Assembly (NCBI RefSeq): GCF_034096925.1
Contig: NZ_JAWZSQ010000003.1
Span: 186,001 to 250,000 of the forward strand
Length of the DNA stretch: 64,000 nt
From: Patulibacter defluvii
GTDB taxonomy: Bacteria; Actinomycetota; Thermoleophilia; Solirubrobacterales; Solirubrobacteraceae
Direction: 5' to 3'
Program-made: the position numbers and the translations under genes
Shown: piece after piece, positions 39,206 to 47,037 of the stretch
Layout: each line of letters starts with the position of its first letter
How positions within the stretch are numbered: position 1 is the first letter of the stretch
Notes under the pieces: model-generated
What the model was told of the DNA's origin: nothing
Database searches by the model: none
The model's input: the letters and a program-made list of their open reading frames with translations, nothing else

Positions 39206-40249
39206 GTGGGCAACCAAGCCTGGCCATGCGGCGACGGACGTCGACGGCGGAAGCCGTCCGGCCGCGCGACCGCGACGGTCCTCTCGATCGCGGCCGCGCT
39301 GACGCTGGCCGCTTGCGGCTCGGACGACGGGGCCGGCAGCGGCACCGGTGGAGGCGGCGCGCTCTCCGGCAAGAAGCTCGCGATCGTGATGCCGGAGTCC
39401 GTCCCCGGCTACTCCAAGCAGATCGGCTGCGGCGCCTTCGACGAGGGCCGGAAGCTCGGCTTCGACGTCAGCCCGCCGCAGGGTCCGAGCAAGTCGCAGG
39501 ACGCCGCCGAGCAGGCGCAGGTGCTGCAGTCGGCGCTGGCCCGCAACCCCGACGGGCTGATCTACAGCGCGGTCGACCCGAAAGCCGGCTCGGTCGCGAT
39601 CAAGCCGGCGGTGGCCCAGGGGCTGCCGGTCGTCACCGCCGACGTCCCGCTGGCGGACGCGTCGCTGTCGATCTCGTTCATCAGCTCCGACCACGAGGCC
39701 GGCGGCAAGCTCGGCGGCGAGCTGCTGGCGAAGCAGATCGGCGAGCGCGGGCAGGTCGTCGCGATCGGCGTCATCCCCAGCCACCCGATCACGCGCGGAC
39801 GGATCGCGGGCTTCCGCGCGGCGATGGCCGAGTTCCCGGGCATCGACGTGGTCGGGATCAAGTACCCGGACCTCGACGTCAACAAGATCGCGGCCGAGGC
39901 GGCGGCGTTGCTCAACCGCTACCCCGACCTGAAGGGCATCTACACCAGCAACGACCTGGTCGCCTCGGGCGTCGCGACCGCCCTGCGCCAGACGCAGAAG
40001 GTCGGCAAGGTCAAGGTCATCACCTGGGACCTGCAGCCGGTCGGGATCAAGCTGCTGCGTGAGGGGTCGGTCACCGGTTCCGTCGTTCAGCGTCCGCGCG
40101 AGGAGGGCCGGATGGCCGTGCGGCAGATCGCCAACGAGCTGACCGGGAAGCCGGTGACGAAGACCCTCACCCCGCCGATCAGCACCGTCAGCAACGACCA
40201 GATCGACAGCCCGAAGACCAAGGCCCTCTACTACAGCAACCCCTGCTGA
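39206..40249 (+). CDS. Sugar ABC transporter substrate-binding lipoprotein
   Basis: A 347-aa protein with a long basic N-region, hydrophobic stretch and lipobox LTLAACGSDD (Cys about 37), so it is lipid-anchored outside the membrane. The mature part is a LacI-like periplasmic-binding domain (PF13407): IVMPESVPGYSKQIGCGAFDEGRKLGF, ARNPDGLIYSAVDPKAG, SSDHEAGGKLGGELLAKQI, GIYTSNDLVASGVATALR. The GTG start has AGGAG 7-8 nt upstream. It binds the imported sugar-like ligand and sets the specificity of this transporter. A strong hairpin follows the stop codon. Confidence 0.92.
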   Translation: MGNQAWPCGDGRRRRKPSGRATATVLSIAAALTLAACGSDDGAGSGTGGGGALSGKKLAIVMPESVPGYSKQIGCGAFDEGRKLGFDVSPPQGPSKSQDAAEQAQVLQSALARNPDGLIYSAVDPKAGSVAIKPAVAQGLPVVTADVPLADASLSISFISSDHEAGGKLGGELLAKQIGERGQVVAIGVIPSHPITRGRIAGFRAAMAEFPGIDVVGIKYPDLDVNKIAAEAAALLNRYPDLKGIYTSNDLVASGVATALRQTQKVGKVKVITWDLQPVGIKLLREGSVTGSVVQRPREEGRMAVRQIANELTGKPVTKTLTPPISTVSNDQIDSPKTKALYYSNPC

Positions 40250-40263
40250 GGCCCCGACCTGGT

Positions 40264-40295
40264 GCGCGGCCCGCCCGGATCCGGACGGGCCGCGC
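40264..40295 (+). terminator. Strong intra-operon hairpin after the binding-protein gene
   Basis: GCGCGGCCCG / CGGGCCGCGC is a perfect 10-bp stem whose loop (CCCGGATCCGGA) can itself pair. Located just after the binding-protein stop, it probably stabilises or partly terminates the mRNA so that the binding protein is made in excess of downstream enzymes, as known for maltose-type operons. Confidence 0.55.
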
Positions 40296-40325
40296 GGCAC
40301 CGAGCCGACGACCGCGAGACGCACG

Positions 40326-41399
40326 ATGACCCACCCGAAGTACGACGGCCCCGTGATCGACGGGCACTGCCACTACGACGCCACGACGATCGAGCACGCC
40401 GACGCGGTCGCGGTCCGCGCGGGGCTGCGCGCGGCCGTCAGCTTCTGGGACACCAACTGGCCGCCGCCCGGATTCGCCGCCGAGGGCGTCGCCTGGGGGG
40501 ATCGCGCCGAGACGGTGGTGCGGTGCGTGATGCCTGACCTGACCGACGTCGGGACGGCGGAGTTCGAAGCCCGCAGCGAGCGAGCGATCCGCGAGGCCGC
40601 ACGGCTCGGCGCCGCCGGGGTGAAGATGTGGAAGAACCTCGGACTCTGGCTGACCGACGCCGACGGCCACCGCTTCGGGGTCGACGACCCGCGGCTCGAC
40701 GTGATCTGGCGGACGGCCGCCGAGCTCGGGCTCCCGATCGTGATCCACCAGGGCGACTCGCCGTGGTTCTTCGCCCCGCTCGACGAGCGCAACCCGCGTC
40801 GCGACGAGCTGCGGGACCACCCCGAGTGGTGGTACGGCGGCGGCGACCACCCGCCGCTGGAGCGGATCCACGAGCAGCTCGAGGCGACCGTCGCCCGCCA
40901 TCCGGAGACGACCTTCGTCGGCCTCCACTTCGGCTGCTTCATGACCTGGCCCGAGGTCGACCGGATGCTGGCGACGTACCCCAACTACCGCGTCGACACC
41001 GCGACGACGATCGCCGACATGGGCCGCGACGACGCCTGGGAGCAGGTGCGCGCGATCATCGTCCGCCACGCCGATCGCGTGCTCTTCGGCACCGACCTGA
41101 TCCGCACCGCCCATCAGGACCTGCCCGGCCCCGATGGCAACTGGCGGATCGAGGCGCTCGACCCGGACGATCCGTCGCGGTGGCAGGTCGACGCCTGGTT
41201 CCAGCGCCACTGGGACTTCTTCGAGACCGGCGAACCGCGGCTGCAGCACCCGATCCCCGACGCCGGCGGCTGGACGGTGCACGGCCTCGACCTGCCGCTC
41301 GCGGTGCTGCGCCAGCTCTACTGGGAGAACGCCGTCCGCACCTTCCGGCTGCCCGCGCGCCTGATCGCCCCGTCCACGCCGTCCCGACCGGAGGCCTAG
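40326..41399 (+). CDS. Amidohydrolase-superfamily (amidohydrolase 2) protein
   Basis: A 357-aa TIM-barrel metal hydrolase or decarboxylase. Metal-site residues are visible: H-x-H in VIDGHCHYD, a Lys in GAAGVKMWKNLG, His in PIVIHQGDSPWF, His in VGLHFGCFM and Asp in VLFGTDLI. The amidohydrolase-2 group includes decarboxylases, lactonases (for example L-rhamnono- and L-fucono-lactonase) and hydratases. In a sugar-oxidising operon a lactonase role is attractive but unproven. It follows the ABC genes after the hairpin and abuts the next gene. Confidence 0.85.
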   Translation: MTHPKYDGPVIDGHCHYDATTIEHADAVAVRAGLRAAVSFWDTNWPPPGFAAEGVAWGDRAETVVRCVMPDLTDVGTAEFEARSERAIREAARLGAAGVKMWKNLGLWLTDADGHRFGVDDPRLDVIWRTAAELGLPIVIHQGDSPWFFAPLDERNPRRDELRDHPEWWYGGGDHPPLERIHEQLEATVARHPETTFVGLHFGCFMTWPEVDRMLATYPNYRVDTATTIADMGRDDAWEQVRAIIVRHADRVLFGTDLIRTAHQDLPGPDGNWRIEALDPDDPSRWQVDAWFQRHWDFFETGEPRLQHPIPDAGGWTVHGLDLPLAVLRQLYWENAVRTFRLPARLIAPSTPSRPEA

Positions 41400-42575
41400 G
41401 TGCCCGCGGTCGAACGCATCGGCGTCGGGCAGATGGGGGCGGGCTTCATCGGCCAGGTCCACTCGCTCGCCTACCGGGGAGCCGCGGCCGCACGCCGGAG
41501 GGTCGGCGCGGACGTCGACCTGGTCGTGCTCGCCGACCGCGACCTGGCGCTCGCGCGGGAGGTTGCGGACCGCTACGGCTGGAGAGCGGTGGTCGACGAC
41601 TGGCGGGCCATCGTCGATGACGATCGCGTGCAGCTGGTCGACGTGGCCGGGCCGAACCACGTGCACGTCGAGCCCTGCCTGGCCGCTGCGCGGGCCGGGA
41701 AGCACCTCCTCTGCGAGAAGCCGCTGGCTCCGACCGCCGCCCAGGCGCTGGAGCTGTGGCGGGCCGTCGAGGCGGCCCGAGTCCTGCATCAGTGCGCGTT
41801 CATGTACCGGTTCATCCCGGCGGTCCAGCACGCGCGCGACCTGGTCCGCTCGGGTGAGCTGGGAGAGGTCCTCCACGTGCGGGCGCAGTTCCTGCTGTCG
41901 TTCGCGCTCGACCCGCGGGTCGAGATGTCGTGGCGGTTCGATCGCGCCGTCGCCGGTGCCGGAGCGCTCGGCGACCTCGGTTCGCACCACGTCGACGTGG
42001 CCCGCTTCGTGCTCGGGGAGGAGGTCGCGGCCGTGACCGGGCGCGTGTCCACCTCGATCGACGAGCGTCCCGGCGGACGGGTGACCAACGACGACGCCTT
42101 CGCCGCGATCGTCGAGCTGGAGGGCGGCGCGACCGCGGTCCTCGAGGGCTCGCGGGTGGCCGGCAACCACGGGCTCACCAGCCGCGTCGAGATCGACGGC
42201 ACCCGTGGCTCGCTCCGCTTCGACTTCGAGCGGCTCAACGAGCTGACGGTCTCGCTGCGCGGCCAGCCGGGGGCGCGGACGTACCTCGTCAGCCAGGCCG
42301 AGCATCCGTACAGCGACTTCTGGCTGCCGGTCGGGATCCAGGGCCAGCACCCGATCGGCTGGGCCGACTGCTTCGCGCACCAGGCGCACGCGATGGTGAC
42401 CGCGATCGCGGCCGGGACGGCGCTCCCGGACGGCGTTCCCACGTTCCGCGACGGCTACCGCGTGGCCCAGGTGGTCGAGACGATCGAGCGGGCCGCGGCC
42501 GAGCGGACCTGGCTGCCGGTCGCGTACGAGGACGCGACGCCGGCCGCGGTCGCCCCGGTGCCGGCCGGGGCCTGA
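41400..42575 (+). CDS. Gfo/Idh/MocA-family oxidoreductase
   Basis: A 391-aa NAD(P)-dependent dehydrogenase. The Rossmann domain begins IGVGQMGAGFIGQVHSLAYRG; the catalytic CEKPLA Lys is in GKHLLCEKPLAPTAAQ; the C-terminal domain has GALGDLGSHHVDVARFVLGE. Members oxidise sugars and cyclitols such as inositol. The GTG start directly follows the amidohydrolase TAG, with GGAGG in between. This is the last gene of the ABC operon; a 10-bp stem hairpin lies between it and the convergent gene. Confidence 0.92.
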   Translation: MPAVERIGVGQMGAGFIGQVHSLAYRGAAAARRRVGADVDLVVLADRDLALAREVADRYGWRAVVDDWRAIVDDDRVQLVDVAGPNHVHVEPCLAAARAGKHLLCEKPLAPTAAQALELWRAVEAARVLHQCAFMYRFIPAVQHARDLVRSGELGEVLHVRAQFLLSFALDPRVEMSWRFDRAVAGAGALGDLGSHHVDVARFVLGEEVAAVTGRVSTSIDERPGGRVTNDDAFAAIVELEGGATAVLEGSRVAGNHGLTSRVEIDGTRGSLRFDFERLNELTVSLRGQPGARTYLVSQAEHPYSDFWLPVGIQGQHPIGWADCFAHQAHAMVTAIAAGTALPDGVPTFRDGYRVAQVVETIERAAAERTWLPVAYEDATPAAVAPVPAGA

Positions 42576-42581
42576 CGCCCG

Positions 42582-42617
42582 GGCCCCGGCCGGCTGGCTG
42601 GCTCAACGGCCGGGGCC
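42582..42617. terminator. Bidirectional hairpin terminator
   Basis: GGCCCCGGCC / GGCCGGGGCC is a perfect 10-bp inverted repeat with a 16-nt loop, separating the plus-strand ABC operon from the minus-strand dehydrogenase. Its 3' arm overlaps the last codons of the latter. Confidence 0.6.
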
Positions 42618-43682
42618 GTCGGCCTCGGCCGGTCGCGGAACGGCGCGCCAGCCGCGGGTCGCGGCGGCGTCGAGGATCGCGTCGGTCGCCTCGGCGACGT
42701 GCAGGGCGTCGCCGAACGTCGGGTAGCGGGCGTGCTCCCCGGCGACGAGCATCAGCAGCTGTCGCGCCTGGACCGCGAAGAGGTCGTCGAGGGCGTAGCC
42801 GAGCCCGTCGAGCGGGGCGATCGGGAACGGTGACGTGCGGGGTCCCATCGGGATCTGGTGGACGCCACCGGCGACGCGGTGGACGGCGACGACGTCCCGC
42901 GTCCGCCACCCGATCGTCAGGCCGCCGTGCTCGCAGTCGGCCTCGATCACCAGGTCCATCGCCCGGCCACGTGCCTCGCGGTCGACCTCGAGCACGCCGG
43001 TGGAGCCGCTGGCGAACTCCAGCAGCACCGCGGCCCGCCCGTCGATCTCGGGGTCGGCCGCCGTGGGCCGGGTGGTGGCGGCGACCGCGTCGACCGGCCC
43101 GGCGAGCACCACCAGCGCGTCGAGGACGTGCGAGCCGAGGCCGCGCAGGCTGCTCTCCAGCAACGTCTCCGAGTCCAGCAGGTAGCGCGCGCGGACGTTC
43201 CGCAGCGGGCCCAGCTCGCCGGCGGCGATCGTCCGCCGTGCGTGCTCCAACGCGGGCCAGCAACGCAGCACGAAGCCGACGAACTGGACGCCGTCGTGGC
43301 GATCGGCCGCCGCGGCCATCGCCCGCGCGTCGGCGGCCGACCCGGCGAGCGGCTTCTCGCAGAAGACGTGCTTGCCGTGGGCGAAGGCGTCCTCGGCGAC
43401 CTCGCGGTGCGCGGCGTCCGGGGTGCAGATCGCCACCACGTCGATCTCCGGATCGCGCGTCACGGCTCGCCAGTCGGTCGTCGTCGAGCGCCACCCGAAG
43501 CGCGCGGCCAGCTCCGCGGCCGTCGCCCGATTGCGGCTGGCGAGCCGCTGCAGGACCGGCTGCGGCGAAGGGCCGGGCAGGTACCCGACCGCCCGCAGCG
43601 CGCGGCTGTGGAGCCCGGCGATGAAGCCGGACCCGACCATCCCGATCCGCACCTCGCTGCCGTCCGGCGCCGTCCCGCTCAT
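42603..43682 (-). CDS. Gfo/Idh/MocA-family oxidoreductase
   Basis: A 359-aa second dehydrogenase of the same superfamily as the gene at 41400 but clearly divergent from it. It has IGMVGSGFIAGLHSRALRAV (nucleotide loop), VVAICTPDAAHREVAEDAFAHGKHVFCEKPLAG with the catalytic Lys, and SSLRGLGSHVLDALVVLAG in the second domain. It is cotranscribed after the SDR gene (ATGA overlap) from the operator-bearing promoter at 44515-44552, so it belongs to the GntR regulon. It likely oxidises a hydroxyl of the sugar or cyclitol intermediate. Confidence 0.92.
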   Translation of the reverse strand: MSGTAPDGSEVRIGMVGSGFIAGLHSRALRAVGYLPGPSPQPVLQRLASRNRATAAELAARFGWRSTTTDWRAVTRDPEIDVVAICTPDAAHREVAEDAFAHGKHVFCEKPLAGSAADARAMAAAADRHDGVQFVGFVLRCWPALEHARRTIAAGELGPLRNVRARYLLDSETLLESSLRGLGSHVLDALVVLAGPVDAVAATTRPTAADPEIDGRAAVLLEFASGSTGVLEVDREARGRAMDLVIEADCEHGGLTIGWRTRDVVAVHRVAGGVHQIPMGPRTSPFPIAPLDGLGYALDDLFAVQARQLLMLVAGEHARYPTFGDALHVAEATDAILDAAATRGWRAVPRPAEADGPGR

Positions 43683-44452
43683 GCGAGGACCGATCCGCCG
43701 TCGACGGTCAGCACCTCGCCGGTGACGTAGGCGGCGGCGTCCGAGAGCAGCCAGGCGAAGGCCTCGGCCACGTCGTTCGGCGTCGCCATCCGCGCCAGCG
43801 GTCGGCCCTCGGCGCGGTGGCGCTCGAACCGCTGGGCCGCCGTCTCGTCCTCGAGCCGCGGCCGTCCCCGCTCCTCGATCACGCGCTGCTGCGCCTCGGT
43901 GCCCACCGGACCGGGGGCGACGGCGTTGACGGTGATCCCCGCCGCGCCCAGCTCGAGGGCCAGCGAGCGCACGATCGAGATCACCGCGGCCTTGCTCGCG
44001 CAGTAGGCGGGCAGCTGCGGCTCGGCGCGCAGCCCGGCGACGGAGGCCGTCGCCAGCAACCGGCCGCCGCCGGTGCGGACCAGCTCGCGGGCTGCCGCCT
44101 GCAGGGTCACGAGCACGCCGACGACGTTGACCTCGAGCGTCTGCCGCCAGCCGGCCGGCGCGGCGTCGACGAGCGGCGAGAAGCCCTCGGCCAGGACTCC
44201 CGCGTTGGCGATCGCGCCGACGAGCGGGCCGAGGGCGCGAGCGTCGGCGACGACAGCGGCCATCTGCTCCTCGCTCGTGACGTCGGCGGCGACGTAGCGG
44301 ATACGCGCCTGGCCACCGGCGGCGAACGTGGCGTCCGGCACGCGGTCGGTCGCCAGCACGGACCAGCCACGCTGGGCCGATGTCTCGACGATCGCCCGGC
44401 CGATCCCGCCGGCGGCGCCGGTGACCAGGACGACGCCGCGATCGGCGGTCAC
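43679..44452 (-). CDS. Short-chain dehydrogenase/reductase
   Basis: A 257-aa classical SDR: VVLVTGAAGGIGRAIVETSA, AIANAGVLAEG in place of the usual NNAG, Ser in LLATASVAG, Tyr/Lys in PAYCASKAAVISI, and the C-terminal DAAAYVTGEVLTVDGGSVL. The GTG start overlaps the stop of an upstream 21-residue leader ORF (GTGA), and no independent ribosome site is apparent. First enzyme of a two-gene operon driven by the GntR-controlled promoter near 44520. Confidence 0.92.
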   Translation of the reverse strand: MTADRGVVLVTGAAGGIGRAIVETSAQRGWSVLATDRVPDATFAAGGQARIRYVAADVTSEEQMAAVVADARALGPLVGAIANAGVLAEGFSPLVDAAPAGWRQTLEVNVVGVLVTLQAAARELVRTGGGRLLATASVAGLRAEPQLPAYCASKAAVISIVRSLALELGAAGITVNAVAPGPVGTEAQQRVIEERGRPRLEDETAAQRFERHRAEGRPLARMATPNDVAEAFAWLLSDAAAYVTGEVLTVDGGSVLA

Positions 44453-44514
44453 GAGCGGCCCGCGAACGCGGTCGGACGGGGTCGGCGGCGGGGCGGGCAG
44501 GGCGAACGAGGCAT
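44449..44514 (-). CDS. Putative 21-residue leaderless leader ORF
   Basis: On the minus strand TAGGGT (44527-44522) is followed by 7 nt and an ATG opening a 21-residue Pro/Arg-rich peptide (MPRSPCPPRR...). Its TGA overlaps the GTG of the SDR gene. It is the counterpart of the leader at 37208-37306 in the same regulon, which makes a chance arrangement less likely. Confidence 0.45.
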   Translation of the reverse strand: MPRSPCPPRRRPRPTAFAGRS

Positions 44515-44552
44515 CGTCCGCACCCTAGAGCGCAAAGATAGACCGGTCAACC
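44515..44552 (-). promoter_or_regulatory. GntR operator O4 and promoter of the reverse catabolic operon
   Basis: Minus-strand GGTTGACCGGTCTATC (44552-44537) matches the operator in its first arm with two mismatches in the second. Its TTGACC (44550-44545) is followed by 17 nt and TAGGGT (44527-44522), the same geometry as at 27813 and 37171. Confidence 0.7.
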
Positions 44553-44588
44553 AATAGTCCGGTCCTCGACCGTCCGGCCGCGCGTGGC

Positions 44589-45191
44589 TCAGCCCCCCAC
44601 CCGATAGCGGATGTGCGTGGCGTGGGGCGAGTGGAGGGTCTCGACGGGGGTCAGGCGCAGCTCCCCGAGGTCGTCGAACAGCCGCTCGCCGGCGCCGAGC
44701 AGGACCGGGGCGATGTCGAGCACCAGCTCGTCGACGACGCCGGCGGCGAGGGCCTGGCGGACGGTCGAGGCGCCGCCGGCGATGTCGACGCTGCGGCCGT
44801 CGGCGGCGGCGATGGCCTGGGCGAAGGCGGCGTCGAAGCCCTCGGTGACGAAGTGGAAGGTCGTGCCGCCCTCCATCTCGATCGGCTCGTGGGCGTGGTG
44901 GGTGAGGACGAAGACCGGGGCGTGGTACGGCGGCTCGTCGCCCCACCAGCCGCGCCAGTCCTCGTCCCACTCGCCGCGGATCGGGCCGAACATGTTGCGG
45001 CCCATCACGTAGGCGCCGCGGGGCCGCATCAGCCAGTCGCGAGCCGTGACGTCGGCGGGGTCGGTGATCTCGCCGAGATGCCAGCGGTGGACCTCCAGGC
45101 CGCGGACGCCGAGCGGGTGCTCGCGGTCCTGGTCGGGGCCGGCGGCGAAGCCGTCCAGCGAGATCGACATGTGGCAGGTGGTCTCGGTCAT
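44589..45191 (-). CDS. Dihydrofolate reductase-family (RibD C-terminal-like) protein
   Basis: A 200-aa protein with the DHFR/RibD-C fold: CHMSISLDGFAAGPDQDREHPLG at the start, AYVMGRNMFGPIRG, PVFVLTHHAHEPIEMEGGTTFHFVTEG, and the NADPH-binding SVDIAGGASTVRQALAAGVVDELVLDIAPVLLGAGERLFDDL. Proteins of this stand-alone group are common in actinobacteria and are reductases of unknown substrate rather than true folate enzymes. ATG 45191 is used; an in-frame TTG three codons upstream is less likely. It follows the GAF/PucR gene by 30 nt on the same strand. Confidence 0.85.
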   Translation of the reverse strand: MTETTCHMSISLDGFAAGPDQDREHPLGVRGLEVHRWHLGEITDPADVTARDWLMRPRGAYVMGRNMFGPIRGEWDEDWRGWWGDEPPYHAPVFVLTHHAHEPIEMEGGTTFHFVTEGFDAAFAQAIAAADGRSVDIAGGASTVRQALAAGVVDELVLDIAPVLLGAGERLFDDLGELRLTPVETLHSPHATHIRYRVGG

Positions 45192-45221
45192 GGCAGCCAA
45201 GACTCCCGGGTCGGTCGGAAC

Positions 45222-46901
45222 TCATCGGTCCGCCCACTCCTGGCCGGAGGCCGCGCCGCCCGGCCGCAGCAGGTCGCGGATCCGGAACGCCAGCGTCAGG
45301 CGGAAGAGCGTCTCGGGATCGTTGGGGCTGACCCCGAGCAGGGTCTCGATCTTGCGCAGCCGGTACTTGAGCGTGCTGACCGCGACGAAGCAGCGGTCCG
45401 CCGTCCGGGTCTGGTGGCCTCCGCAGGCCGCGAGCGCCCGCGCGGTCGCCACCAGCGGCGTGCGGTGCTGGGCGTCGTGGGCGACCAGCGGCGCCAGGAT
45501 CGCCTCGGCGGAGGCCAGCGCGTGGCGCGGATCGCGGGCGTCGAGCAGGAACCGCAGCGGTCCGAGCCGCTCGTAGTCGACCAGCCGCTCGCCGCCGCCG
45601 ACGGCCGCGAAGGCGGCGCACGCCCGGGCCGCGCGGGCGCTCGCGGCGACGTCGCGGGTGACCGGGCCGACGCCGCAGACGACCTCGGCCCCCGCCTGGC
45701 TGGTCGCGGCGTCCCGCAGCGTGGCGGCGGTCGCGGCCGGATCGGCGGTCAGGGTCGGCGGCAGCGCGATCAGCACCGTCCGTCCGTCCCGCAACGTCAG
45801 CGCCGGGCCGCCCTGGCCGGGAGCCTGGCGGGCGAGCAGGCTGCGCGCCGCCCGCAGCACCTGCGCCGGCGCCTCGTCGTCGCCGTCGACGTCGAGCGCC
45901 ACCACGCAGTGGGCCGCGTCCAGGTCGACCCGCAGCCGCGCCGCGCGCCGGGCCAGCTCGGGCGGCGGCGACGGGCCGGCGTCGAGCAGCGCCTCGAGCA
46001 GCGCGCCGCGGGCCCGCCACTCGCCGTCGTCGGCCGCCTCGCGCTTCAGCAGCTCCAGCGTCAGCAGCGGCAGCGCCTGCTCGACCACCGCCTCCTGGTC
46101 CGGATCGAGCCGCTCGCCGCCGCCGATCGTCAGCGTCCCCAGCCGTCCGCAGGGGGCGCTGATCGCCCGCCGCAGCGCCGGCCCGTCGCCGTCGTCGTCG
46201 TCGCCGTCGGCGGGCTCCTCCGCGGGCCACGAGGCGATCGTCGTCGGTCGCCCGAGCCACGCCGACAGCAGCGCCGCCAGACCGTCGAGCCCACCGTCGC
46301 GGACGCTCACCTGGACGAGCTGCCGGTGGTGGTCGAGCGAGCGCGCGTAGCGCCGGTTCTCGCTCGTGATCCGGCGGAACGAGCGCCGCTGCTCGATCGC
46401 GGCCGAGGCCTGCTCGGCGAGCGCGCCGAGCACCTGCGCCTGCTCGGCGTCGAACTGCGCGGGGCGGCGGCTGGCGGCGTAGAGGGTCCCGATCACCTGC
46501 GCCTCGTGCATCATCGGCGCGCAGACCAGCGCCGCCACGCCCTCGGCCAGGACCCGCTCGCGGACGTCGGACGTCGTCCGGTGCAGGTGCCGGCGGTAGT
46601 CCGCCACCACCAGCGGTGTCCGGCGGTCGATCGCCTGGCCGCCGACGCCGTCCCCGATCGGGAGTCGCGCGTGCAGGAACGCCAGGTCGCGGAACCCGCG
46701 CAGGACCGCCGGCCGCAGGAAGCGACCGCTCTCGTCGGTCAGGACCAGCCAGGCCAGGTCGGCCGCGAGCAGCGTCTGCGCCTGCTCCACGACCAGCTCC
46801 AGGGCCGCCTGGACGTCGGCCGAGGGCGCGTGGAGGTCGTGGCCGAGCCCCAGCAGCGCGGCGTACGGATCGGCCCGTTCGGAAGCGGCGAAGAGCGTCA
46901 T
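45222..46901 (-). CDS. GAF-domain PucR-type transcriptional regulator
   Basis: A 559-aa protein. A GAF sensor domain (about 25-175) includes LPIGDGVGGQAIDRRTPLVVADYRRH and APMMHEAQVIGTLYAASRR; a central region with a GGDEF-like/CdaR fold follows, and the C-terminal PucR HTH (about 495-550) reads RTADRCFVAVSTLKYRLRKIETLLGVSP. This group senses aromatic or ketone-type compounds; AcxR/AdhR-like and CdaR-like regulators often sit next to carbon-source operons. It is divergent from the acyl-CoA ligase operon and is therefore the prime candidate to control the ketone-carboxylation genes. Confidence 0.88.
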   Translation of the reverse strand: MTLFAASERADPYAALLGLGHDLHAPSADVQAALELVVEQAQTLLAADLAWLVLTDESGRFLRPAVLRGFRDLAFLHARLPIGDGVGGQAIDRRTPLVVADYRRHLHRTTSDVRERVLAEGVAALVCAPMMHEAQVIGTLYAASRRPAQFDAEQAQVLGALAEQASAAIEQRRSFRRITSENRRYARSLDHHRQLVQVSVRDGGLDGLAALLSAWLGRPTTIASWPAEEPADGDDDDGDGPALRRAISAPCGRLGTLTIGGGERLDPDQEAVVEQALPLLTLELLKREAADDGEWRARGALLEALLDAGPSPPPELARRAARLRVDLDAAHCVVALDVDGDDEAPAQVLRAARSLLARQAPGQGGPALTLRDGRTVLIALPPTLTADPAATAATLRDAATSQAGAEVVCGVGPVTRDVAASARAARACAAFAAVGGGERLVDYERLGPLRFLLDARDPRHALASAEAILAPLVAHDAQHRTPLVATARALAACGGHQTRTADRCFVAVSTLKYRLRKIETLLGVSPNDPETLFRLTLAFRIRDLLRPGGAASGQEWADR

Positions 46902-46979
46902 GGCGATTCTCTACCGGCCCTCGTCGGTCGCGCGCCATGCGGGAGCCGTGACCTCGATTGACGGGATCCGTGCGCCGAG

Positions 46980-47025
46980 TTCGCCGGTCTTGGCCGAAGA
47001 CGCGGCGGTGGGGCCGACCTAGCTT
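46980..47025 (+). promoter_or_regulatory. Activator-like box and -10 of the ketone-carboxylation operon
   Basis: The 21-bp element TTCGCCGGTCTTGGCCGAAGA (split here as TTCGCCGGTC and TTGGCCGAAGA, 46980-47000) lies 19 nt before TAGCTT (47020-47025). A 17-of-21 match occurs at 58976 before the SDR gene at the same 19-nt distance from its -10. The centre near -42 fits an activator site. Confidence 0.6.
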
Positions 47026-47037
47026 GGTCCTCGCCCC

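Noticed and set aside
39206..40249. Possibility that the binding protein belongs to an iron or peptide transporter
   Set aside because: The LacI-like periplasmic-binding fold and the adjacent RbsC-type permease and single-domain ATPase clearly indicate a sugar-type importer.
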